From: Gemmatimonadota bacterium
GTDB taxonomy: Bacteria > Gemmatimonadota > Gemmatimonadetes > Gemmatimonadales > Gemmatimonadaceae
Assembly: GCA_016871915.1 (NCBI GenBank)
Contig: VHBP01000014.1
Coordinates: 1 to 45,712 of the forward strand
Reading direction: 5' to 3'
Length of the DNA stretch: 45,712 nt
The notes under the pieces are model-generated. The model saw only the letters and a list, made by a program, of their open reading frames with translations. It made no database searches and was not told the DNA's origin. Positions 9,201 to 15,314 of this stretch are shown piece after piece. Numbering within the stretch: position 1 is the stretch's first letter; every line of letters starts with the position of its first letter. A program made the position numbers and the translations under genes.

Positions 9201-9453
9201 GGGGCAGCTCGACAATCAGTGGGCCGAGCTCTACGGCAACGTCACGGGCCCCAACGGCTACATCTCCGGTGGGGCGGAAGGTCGTCCCACGGCCGGGGCA
9301 GCGGCGCGGCTCGTGGAGCTCAGTGCGCGGTGGGAGCGCCTCCGTCTCACCTGGCAGGAGGTGGTGACGAAGGACCTCCCCGCGTTGAACGCGACGGCCC
9401 AGCGGCTCACCCTCGGCCCGATCGCGATCCCGCAGGGCGCCGTCGTGCCGTGA
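6271..9453 (+). CDS. Secreted Asp-box (BNR/sortilin-like) beta-propeller protein
   Basis: Exported 1060-residue protein of the family annotated as VPS10/sortilin-like or glycosyl hydrolase. The ATG at 6271 gives a signal peptide (MRLSFASWLLAPLLAVSLAL) ending near EAQ; the longer open frame upstream lies over the previous gene in another frame. At least ten Asp-box motifs are visible, such as STDGGRSW, TTDGGTTW, STDGGESW, SDDGGTTW, SRDGGLTW and SDDGGRSW, together with family phrases like DPNVIYVGEGS. They span roughly residues 70-720 and suggest two seven-bladed propellers. The last 300 residues are a beta-sandwich-like part and a helical segment. No glycosidase catalytic residues can be assigned from the motifs alone, so the enzymatic label often given to this family is unproven. 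It may handle the substrate imported by the SusCD pair. Confidence 0.88.
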   Translation: MRLSFASWLLAPLLAVSLALEAQRPGPVAGRETIDSTALAGMATRMVGPFRGGRSTAVTGIPSAPHSFVMGTTGGGVWRTDDAGQTWQNISDGTFGGSIGAVEVAPSDPNVIYVGEGSVDIRGNTSMGRGAWRSTDGGRSWTRLGLPTAGQIGRIRAHPADPDRAFAAVLGRPFGKNPDRGVYRTTDGGTTWRKVLYLNDSTGAVDLVINPRNPRIVYAAMWRAERKPWTLISGSSEGGIWRSTDGGESWTKLGGGLPTGVVGKIGLTVSAANPDRVWAIIEAEPAGGLYRSDDGGTTWTRANAENKLRQRAWYYTHVRADPQEEHVVYVLNTSLWRSIDGGVSFTEIAVPHGDVHDLWINPTDKRLMAVANDGGAQVSLTRGASWSTYWNQPTAEFYDVITDRAFPYRIYTAQQDNTTISVPAWSSPNALHPFADYRYASGCETGPVALDPANPRVIYGGCYGGAINRWDTVTDERRNVIAYPELQLGQAAKDLRYRFQWVAPILVSRHDPTVVYHGAQVVLRSRDGGLTWDAISPDLTTNTPAHLEASGGPINNDITGVEIFNTIFALAEDRRDPRTLWAGTDDGRVHVTRDGGTTWTEVTPPGMPRFGTVEEIVVSSHAPNRVYVAAQAYRLDDFRPYLWRSDDGGRSWVRLTDNTGIPADHPVRSFAEDPKVPTVLYAGTEYGLYVSFDGGRGWQRFPQRLPITPIADLEARDDDLVLSTQGRSLWIIDDLSPLRELPGAVTASAAHLFTPASAVRAQKGVDPFDPQPGLPDQPANGAVLHYWLGQGATGPVTLEIRDALRRTVRLLTSDSVASKQGRTMRLPVTRGLHRITWDLTYPGPRTVEGQVTWGYMGGVKAPPGTYEAILTANGVTMRRTLTVLPDPRLPQITATDYADQFRIASAVRDSLDALHRTLIELREVRAQMDGLQVAARRINAEGDLRPGIEALATKLQGLESRFTQTKSRSGQDPIRFAGQLDNQWAELYGNVTGPNGYISGGAEGRPTAGAAARLVELSARWERLRLTWQEVVTKDLPALNATAQRLTLGPIAIPQGAVVP

Positions 9454-9458
9454 GTGGG

Positions 9459-9491
9459 GCGGCGCGATGCTCCTCGTGAGCCTCGCGCCGC
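9459..9491. terminator. Bidirectional terminator-like hairpin between convergent genes
   Basis: GCGGCGCGA (9459-9467) pairs with TCGCGCCGC (9483-9491). Inside it, GCTC (9469-9472) pairs with GAGC (9478-9481), giving a 13-pair stem interrupted by one mismatch. It fills the 40-base gap between the propeller gene and the M24 peptidase gene, so it could serve both strands. Confidence 0.6.
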
Positions 9492-9493
9492 GT

Positions 9494-10786
9494 TCAGAAG
9501 GGCCGTTCGAGACTCTCGGACTGCGGGGTGAAGAGTTCAGCGCCGGATTCGGTGATGACCATGTCGTCCTCGAGCCGGATGCCGAACTCCCCCGGCAGAT
9601 AGATCCCGGGCTCGTCGCTGAAGACCATCCCTGGCGCGAGCGGGAGGGTGTTCCCTCGCACGAGATAGGGCCACTCATGCCCGTCCATCCCCATCCCGTG
9701 GCCGACGCGGTGGGAGAAGAAGCGATAGTCGGGACCGTAGCCGGCCTCGACGATGACCTTCCGCGCCGCGGCATCGACCGCCTCGCAGGGAAGCCCAGGG
9801 CGCGCCGCGCGCAGCGCGGCGGTCTGCGCCCGATGCTCGAGCTCGAAGAGATCCTTCATCTTCTGCGTCGGTGTGCCGAGCACGAAGGTGCGGGAGATGT
9901 CGGAGCTGTACCCTTCCACCTTGCAGCCGCCATCGACGAGGAGGATGCTCCCCTCACGAATCACCTGCGGGGTCGCCGATCCATGCGGGAGCGCGGAGTA
10001 CTTCCCGACCTGCACCCCCGCCCCACCGGTGTAGCCGAGGCGCGCATGCGCCGCGGAGACGAGCCGAGCGAAGGCGTCCTGCGTCATCCCCTCGCGCAGT
10101 GATTTCCACGCCGCCTCATAGGCGGTGAGGGTGACGGCGCTCGCATGGCGCATCAACGCGATCTCGTGCGCGTCCTTCACCATCCGACACCCCGCGGTGA
10201 CCGGTGTCCCATCGACCACGGTGACGGCGGCGAGCCGCGAGATCCCATGGCTGAACTGGAAGCGCACCGTCTCCTCGCACGCGATCGTCGCCGTGGCGAG
10301 CCCACGCGATCGGAGGGCCTGCGCGACGAGGGCGTAGGGATCCTCGTGCTCCTCCCACGCATAGACGTCAGCGCCTCCCTGCATGGGACCGAGCGCCACC
10401 TGCTCCATCGCGCGCTCCTCCTCGAACTTCGGGGTCACGAGGAAGGGCCGGCCGCGCACCGGGAGGAAGGCCGCGAGGAGTCGCTCGCTGATCCCCCATT
10501 CGATCCCCGTGAAGTAGACCATCGAGGTCCCCCCGGTGAGCATCAGGGCATCGATCCCACGCTCGCGCATCAGGCGCGTGGCGCGTTCGATCCGTCCCCG
10601 GCGCTCGGCGACGCTGATCGGGACGACCCCTGCCGTCATCGGGCGGAGAGCACGGATGGCGGGTGGGAGGTCGGCGGTCGGCTGGCCCGCGCCGACCCCG
10701 GGGTCGGCCGCGGCGCGTGGGGCCCCGATCGCGAGTCCCGCGCCGGCGGTGGTGACAGAGGCGAGGAAGGTTCGACGGGTGGTCAT
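9494..10786 (-). CDS. Tat-exported M24-family aminopeptidase/Xaa-Pro dipeptidase
   Basis: Metallopeptidase with the pita-bread fold that removes N-terminal residues, often before proline. The 430-residue protein opens with a twin-arginine signal, TTRRTFLASVTTAGAG, predicting folded export to the periplasm. A creatinase-like N-terminal domain runs to about residue 190. The catalytic domain shows the five expected metal ligands in order: Asp in LLVDGG, Asp in SSDISR, His in HRVGHGMGMDGHE, Glu in FSDEPGIY and Glu in RLEDDM. It lies 25 bases downstream of mlaD on the same strand, so co-transcription with mlaED is possible, although a functional tie is not obvious. Convergent with the propeller gene. 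Substrate specificity cannot be set from sequence. Confidence 0.9.
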   Translation of the reverse strand: MTTRRTFLASVTTAGAGLAIGAPRAAADPGVGAGQPTADLPPAIRALRPMTAGVVPISVAERRGRIERATRLMRERGIDALMLTGGTSMVYFTGIEWGISERLLAAFLPVRGRPFLVTPKFEEERAMEQVALGPMQGGADVYAWEEHEDPYALVAQALRSRGLATATIACEETVRFQFSHGISRLAAVTVVDGTPVTAGCRMVKDAHEIALMRHASAVTLTAYEAAWKSLREGMTQDAFARLVSAAHARLGYTGGAGVQVGKYSALPHGSATPQVIREGSILLVDGGCKVEGYSSDISRTFVLGTPTQKMKDLFELEHRAQTAALRAARPGLPCEAVDAAARKVIVEAGYGPDYRFFSHRVGHGMGMDGHEWPYLVRGNTLPLAPGMVFSDEPGIYLPGEFGIRLEDDMVITESGAELFTPQSESLERPF

Positions 10787-10811
10787 CGCGCGCGACTCCG
10801 GTGGTGGACGG

Positions 10812-11822
10812 TCAGAAGATCCGGACGTTGATGTACTTCTTGGGGTCAGAACGGAAGTCGACCACGAGCTTCCGGAGATCGATCAGCAATGAATCGGAGT
10901 TCTGATAGAGCGAGGGATCGTTCACGAGGAGGCCGAGCGAGCCTTGGCCACGCTCGATGCGCCCGAAGATCGAATCGGCCTTCCCCACCACGCTCTTGAG
11001 GTTCGCCTCGGTGGAGACCAGTGAACGCGAGAGCGACTCGAACCGCTCCGTCGCATTGCGGAGATTCTGCGACGCCTGTCGACTCTGCCGGAGGATCTCC
11101 TGCACCTCCCCCTGCGAGGTCGCACTGTCGACGCGTCCCATCGTGCGCTGCAGCGCATTCGCCGAGGTCGCGACATCGGCGAAGCTCAGCCGCGCGGTGG
11201 CCGCGAGGGAATCGAGGTTGCGTGACTGCACCTTCACCGCCGTCGCGAGATCGCGCGAGAGGACGCTGAAGTCCCGGATCGAGCGACGGAGCTCACGCGC
11301 CGCGGTGTCGTTGAATGCCGTGCGGACGCGCTCGGAGACCGACGCCACATTTCCGGCGATCCCGCCGGCCACTGTCGTCAACTGCGCGATGTCGGGGAGC
11401 ACGGCACCGCGCAGCGACCCCTCGGGTGCGCCATCGACCTCGGCGAGCTGCGCATCGACCTCGCGATTCACCGGGACCGCTGTGCGCGAGGTGATGATCG
11501 CTTGCCATTCGCCGAAGAGGGTCGCCGCCTGGACGAGGACCACCGGATCGGCGGGCATCAGCGTCCCCTCATTGATCTCCATCGAGATCAGGACCCAGTT
11601 GTTCGGCGCGAGGGCGATCTGTTTCACCCGGCCGGAGACGACGCCGCGGATCACGACGGCGTTCCCGACCTGCACCCCGCCCACATCGCGGAAGTGTGCG
11701 GTCACGAGCTCGGGTTTCTTCCCGAACTCCGCCTGTTGGAGGAAGAGGGTGGAGAAGACGATTCCCACCATCACCACGATGATCGTCGTGCCGACGATCC
11801 AGTCATTCGAACGTCGCTTCAT
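10812..11822 (-). CDS. mlaD: MlaD-type MCE-domain lipid-transport protein
   Basis: Membrane-anchored periplasmic subunit of a phospholipid ABC transporter that shuttles lipids between inner and outer membranes. The ATG at 11822 gives 336 residues. It starts with a single N-terminal membrane helix (DWIVGTTIIVVMVGIVFSTL), then an MCE domain at about residues 38-115 (VTAHFRDVGGVQVGNAVVIRGV). A long helical and coiled C-terminal half with Ser/Arg/Asn-rich heptads follows, suited to building an extended barrel or needle. The start overlaps the mlaE stop by four bases (ATGA), indicating translational coupling. No mlaF ATPase gene is next to it, so the ATPase must be encoded elsewhere if the transporter is functional. 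Confidence 0.88.
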   Translation of the reverse strand: MKRRSNDWIVGTTIIVVMVGIVFSTLFLQQAEFGKKPELVTAHFRDVGGVQVGNAVVIRGVVSGRVKQIALAPNNWVLISMEINEGTLMPADPVVLVQAATLFGEWQAIITSRTAVPVNREVDAQLAEVDGAPEGSLRGAVLPDIAQLTTVAGGIAGNVASVSERVRTAFNDTAARELRRSIRDFSVLSRDLATAVKVQSRNLDSLAATARLSFADVATSANALQRTMGRVDSATSQGEVQEILRQSRQASQNLRNATERFESLSRSLVSTEANLKSVVGKADSIFGRIERGQGSLGLLVNDPSLYQNSDSLLIDLRKLVVDFRSDPKKYINVRIF

Positions 11823-12595
11823 GCTGCCCTCCCGAGGAGCCAGACCACCGCCCAAAAGGCGTCGAGTACGAGGATCATCACCGCGGACTGCACCACCGCC
11901 TGCGTCGCCGAACTGCCGACACCCTGCGCCCCACCCTTCGCGCGCAACCCATTCGTGCAGCCCAGGAGCGTGACCGCGAAGCCGAAGCTCGCCGATTTGA
12001 CGAGCCCATATCGCACGTCGAACCCATCGAAGAAGAGTCGCGCCCCCTTCAGGAACTCGCTCGTCGTCATGTCGAGGAGCCCCAAGGAGGCGGCCCACCC
12101 AGCGCCGAGCCCCACGAACATCGCCGCGCCGACGACCACAGGGAACATCAGGACCCCGGCAAGGATGCGCGGGACCACCAGATAGGCTACGGGATCATAG
12201 CCGAGCGTCTCGAGGGCATCGACCTGCTCGGTCACCGTCATCGTCCCGAGTTCAGCGGCGATGTTCGCTCCGACGCGCCCCGCGAGGGCGAGCCCGGTGA
12301 GGACGGGGGCGAGCTCCATCATGACCGTCTTCTGCACCAAAGTCCCGACGAGATAGCGCGGGACCGCCCCGGTGAAGCTGTAGCTCGCCAAGAGGGCGAG
12401 GACGACGCCGGTGAAGAGGGCGATGAGGATCCCGATCGGGAGGGAGTTCACCCCGAGGGCACGGGCCTGCTGGGAGAAATTGGGACCCCAGGTCTTGAGA
12501 TCGCGCGCAGAGCGCCCTGCCTCCGCGGCGAGCGATCCCGCCTGACCAAAGGCTTCCAGTGCCTCACGAACGACCCGCCCGATCGACTCGAACAT
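11819..12595 (-). CDS. mlaE: MlaE-type ABC transporter permease (lipid trafficking)
   Basis: Inner-membrane permease of an MCE lipid transporter. The 258-residue length is typical of the family. The hallmark segment ELAPVLTGLALAGRVGANIA followed by AELGTMTVTEQVDALETLGY is present, containing the conserved coupling-helix region. Five or six hydrophobic helices can be seen, the first around SLPIGILIALFTGVVLALLA. It is the first gene of a minus-strand mlaE-mlaD(-M24) group. The 127-base gap to the divergent MFS gene contains an inverted repeat that may hold its promoter. Confidence 0.92.
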   Translation of the reverse strand: MFESIGRVVREALEAFGQAGSLAAEAGRSARDLKTWGPNFSQQARALGVNSLPIGILIALFTGVVLALLASYSFTGAVPRYLVGTLVQKTVMMELAPVLTGLALAGRVGANIAAELGTMTVTEQVDALETLGYDPVAYLVVPRILAGVLMFPVVVGAAMFVGLGAGWAASLGLLDMTTSEFLKGARLFFDGFDVRYGLVKSASFGFAVTLLGCTNGLRAKGGAQGVGSSATQAVVQSAVMILVLDAFWAVVWLLGRAA

Positions 12596-12640
12596 CAGTT
12601 AACAATACCCCCGAAGCGAGATACCCCCCCAGAGGGGACG

Positions 12641-12679
12641 GGGGAATCCAGCCCCCCGCATTACCTTAGGGGATTCCCC
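12641..12679. repeat. Inverted repeat in the mlaE/MFS divergent intergenic region
   Basis: GGGGAATCC (12641-12649) and GGATTCCCC (12671-12679) are perfect 9-base inverted copies separated by 21 bases. They lie between two divergent genes, so the repeat could be an operator or a transcript hairpin ahead of the MFS gene. No known regulator was matched. Confidence 0.4.
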
Positions 12680-12722
12680 GTTTTGACCGATCGGAGGGTC
12701 TCTGGGCAAGCTCGTCGTCCTG

Positions 12723-13925
12723 ATGGTCACCGCGTTCCTCGACATGGTCGGGCTCCTCATGGTGCTCCCACTCATGCCGTTCTACGCGCAGCGGTTCGTC
12801 GGGCAGGGACCCCTCTGGGCCTTCTTCGATCGACTGGGGATGGGGGGCGAGGGGGCGGTGATCTCCCTCCTGGTCTCGTCCTTCGCGATCGCCCAGCTGG
12901 TGAGCGCCCCCTTCTGGGGCCGAGTCTCGGACCGAGTCGGGCGGCGTCCCGCGCTGCTGGTCGGGATGGCAGCGAGCGGGATCGCCTACATCGGCTTCGC
13001 CTTCGCGAACTCGTTGGAGCTCCTCTTCCTCTCGCGCATCGTGCAGGGCGCGGGGGGCGGCACGACCGGCGTGATCCAGGCGTATGTGGCCGACGCGACC
13101 GAGCCCAAGGACCGGGCGAAGACCCTCGGGTGGCTCTCGGCCGCCACCAACGCGGGTGTCGCGCTCGGGCCGGTGCTCGGCTCCGGCGCCGCCAAACTCT
13201 TCGGGAATAGTGGACCCGGGCTCGTCGCCTTCGGTCTCACGATCATCACGATGGCGTTCGCCTTTCGGTACCTCACCGAGTCGAACGAGTTCGCGGGGGC
13301 GGCGGCCCACGAGCGTCCGAAGGTCCAGCGCTCGGGGACGGCGGTGCGACGGGTACTCTCGCACCCGATGGAACCCGCGTCACGATTGATCTGGATGTAT
13401 GCCGTGGGGATGGGGGCCTTTCAGGGGATGACGGCGATCCTCGCGCTCTTCCTGAATGCGCGCTTCCAGATCGGCGTGGGCCAGATCGGCTGGGTCTTCA
13501 CCTACATCGGGGTGATCTCCGTCGTCGCGCGCGCGCTCGTACTCGGTCCGGCGGTGGACCGCTTCCGTGAGCCGCGACTCTCCCGGATCGGGCAGACCCT
13601 GCTCGCCATCGGGTTGGGGGCGCTCCCCTTCACGACGAACTACGCCACCCTCGCGCTCGCGATCCTGCTCATCCCGCTCGGCACCGCCTTCACCTTCCCC
13701 TGCGTGACGGGGATGCTCTCGCAGGTGATCGCGAACCACGAGCGCGGGTTGTACATGGGGGTGCAGCAGACCTTCGGTGGTCTGGCCCGCGTGATCGGCC
13801 CGATCTGGGCGGGATTCGCGTTCGATTATCTGGGGAAGGGTGTGCCGTTCTATACGGGAGCGGCGCTCGCGGGGATCACCATCGTGTTGGGGCTTGGGAT
13901 CGAAAAGCACCTCCCAGCGCGCTGA
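12723..13925 (+). CDS. Major facilitator superfamily transporter (TetA-like)
   Basis: Twelve-helix inner-membrane secondary transporter of about 400 residues. The first helix is VVLMVTAFLDMVGLLMVLPL. The conserved loop 2-3 motif of drug/H+ antiporters is visible as GRVSDRVGRRPALLVG, and the TM5 region reads NAGVALGPVLGSGAAK, fitting the DHA/TetA group. The start is uncertain. ATG 12723 has no ribosome-binding site at normal distance and begins inside the first helix. The in-frame CTG at 12702 would add GKLVVL-type residues that the family normally has, but the GGAGGG at 12693 is then only 3 bases away. Substrate unknown; it could be a drug or sugar exporter. Convergent with ndh, with a 45-base gap. 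Confidence 0.87.
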   Translation: MVTAFLDMVGLLMVLPLMPFYAQRFVGQGPLWAFFDRLGMGGEGAVISLLVSSFAIAQLVSAPFWGRVSDRVGRRPALLVGMAASGIAYIGFAFANSLELLFLSRIVQGAGGGTTGVIQAYVADATEPKDRAKTLGWLSAATNAGVALGPVLGSGAAKLFGNSGPGLVAFGLTIITMAFAFRYLTESNEFAGAAAHERPKVQRSGTAVRRVLSHPMEPASRLIWMYAVGMGAFQGMTAILALFLNARFQIGVGQIGWVFTYIGVISVVARALVLGPAVDRFREPRLSRIGQTLLAIGLGALPFTTNYATLALAILLIPLGTAFTFPCVTGMLSQVIANHERGLYMGVQQTFGGLARVIGPIWAGFAFDYLGKGVPFYTGAALAGITIVLGLGIEKHLPAR

Positions 13926-13970
13926 CGTTCAGCGGGCGACATCGCTGTGGCGCGCGCCGGCCGCATCCAC

Positions 13971-15305
13971 TCACACCGCGCGCGGCGTCTCGTACTCCCC
14001 GGTATCTCCCGAGCGCGCCGGATGCCGTGACATCGACGCATCCTCGGTCTCGGTGATCAACCGGACCCCACGCTCGAAGAAGAGATAGTTGTACGCCCAC
14101 TGCATCAGCACGCTCAGCCGGTTCCTGAAACCGACCAGGAACATCACGTGCACGAGGAGCCAGGTGAACCAGGCGAGGTGACCCGAGATCCGGAGCTTCC
14201 CATCGAAGAAGCTCGCCACCGCCTTGTGGCGCCCGATCACGGCGAGATCGCCCTTGTTCAGATAGCGGAAGGGCCGCATCGTGCGCCCCTCGATCTGCGC
14301 GATGATGTTCTCTGCCGCGCGCCGCGCCATCTGCGTCGCCGCCGGCGCCACCGCCGGCACTTCGCGTCCATCAGTCGAGGTCGCCGCCGCCGCATCACCG
14401 ATCACGAAGACGCGGGGATCGTCCGGCAGATGCAGCTCGGGGGTCACCTGCGCACGCCCCATCCGATCCATCGTCGTCCCCAACGTCGCGATCAACGGCG
14501 ATGCCTGATTCCCCGCCGCCCAGAAGACTGACTCCGACTCGATATGCTCGGTCCCGATCGAGACCCCGTGCTCATCGATGTCGGTCACGATCGCATTGGT
14601 TCGCACCTCGACGCCGAGTCGCTCGAGATCGCGTTGTGCGCGGCGCGAGAGCGATTCCGGGAAGGCCGGGAGGATGCGCGGTCCCCCCTCCAACAGGATC
14701 ACACGCACCGTCGCCGTATCGATCCGCCGGAAATCGGCGCGGAAGCCGACCTTACACATCTCCGGCAACACCCCGGCGAGCTCCACCCCCGTCGGGCCAC
14801 CACCGACCACCACATAAGTCAGCAGCGCCTCTCGTGCCTTGGGATCGTCCTCCCACTCGGCGCGCTCGAAGGCGAGCAAGAACCGCTTCCGGATCCGACG
14901 CGCATCCTCGACGCTCTTGAGCCCCGGCGCCCACTTCTCCCACTCGGAGCGCCCGAAGTACGAGTGCCGCGTCCCCGGGGCGACGATCAGATAGTCGTAA
15001 TGGATCGGATCGCTCTCGCCCACCACACGGATGGCGCGCGCGGTGCGATCGATCCGCTCGACCGTCCCCAAGAGCGTCGTGACCTCCTTCTCCTTCCTGA
15101 GCACCCACCGGATCGGCGCCGTCACATCACTCGGCGCGAGTGAGGTCGTCGCCACCTGATAGAGCAGCGGCTGGAAGAGATGGTGGTTGGTACGATCGAT
15201 CAGCAGCACCTCGAGGCCCGGCCGCGCGAGCGCGCGCGCGGCGTTGAGCCCACCGAAGCCGCCACCGATGATGACGACGCGCGTCCGCGCGGAGGGGCGC
15301 GTCAT
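13971..15305 (-). CDS. ndh: Type II NADH:quinone oxidoreductase (NDH-2)
   Basis: Single-subunit, non-proton-pumping respiratory dehydrogenase that passes electrons from NADH to quinone at the inner membrane. The 444-residue protein has an N-terminal FAD-binding dinucleotide fold (VVIIGGGFGGLNAARAL, residues about 9-25) and a second NAD-binding fold (YVVVGGGPTGVELAG, about residue 165). The FAD-contacting VFVIGDAAA motif lies near residue 300. The C-terminal amphipathic or hydrophobic segment (HLAWFTWLLVHVMFLVGFRN) is the membrane anchor seen in NDH-2. It starts 9 bases after the sucA stop and is probably the last gene of the msrP-to-ndh array. Coupling to sucA fits, since the 2-oxoglutarate dehydrogenase complex yields NADH. 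Confidence 0.93.
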   Translation of the reverse strand: MTRPSARTRVVIIGGGFGGLNAARALARPGLEVLLIDRTNHHLFQPLLYQVATTSLAPSDVTAPIRWVLRKEKEVTTLLGTVERIDRTARAIRVVGESDPIHYDYLIVAPGTRHSYFGRSEWEKWAPGLKSVEDARRIRKRFLLAFERAEWEDDPKAREALLTYVVVGGGPTGVELAGVLPEMCKVGFRADFRRIDTATVRVILLEGGPRILPAFPESLSRRAQRDLERLGVEVRTNAIVTDIDEHGVSIGTEHIESESVFWAAGNQASPLIATLGTTMDRMGRAQVTPELHLPDDPRVFVIGDAAAATSTDGREVPAVAPAATQMARRAAENIIAQIEGRTMRPFRYLNKGDLAVIGRHKAVASFFDGKLRISGHLAWFTWLLVHVMFLVGFRNRLSVLMQWAYNYLFFERGVRLITETEDASMSRHPARSGDTGEYETPRAV

Positions 15306-15314
15306 GGTCGGTGG

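Noticed and set aside
11823-12098. Extended N-terminus of MlaD inside mlaE
   Set aside because: It overlaps the well-conserved mlaE coding sequence and lacks MCE-protein features; the ATGA overlap start fits the family.
13920-13934. CGCTGA-CGT-TCAGCG hairpin at the MFS stop as a terminator
   Set aside because: The 6-bp stem with a 3-base loop and no T-run is too weak to call with confidence, although it lies between convergent genes.
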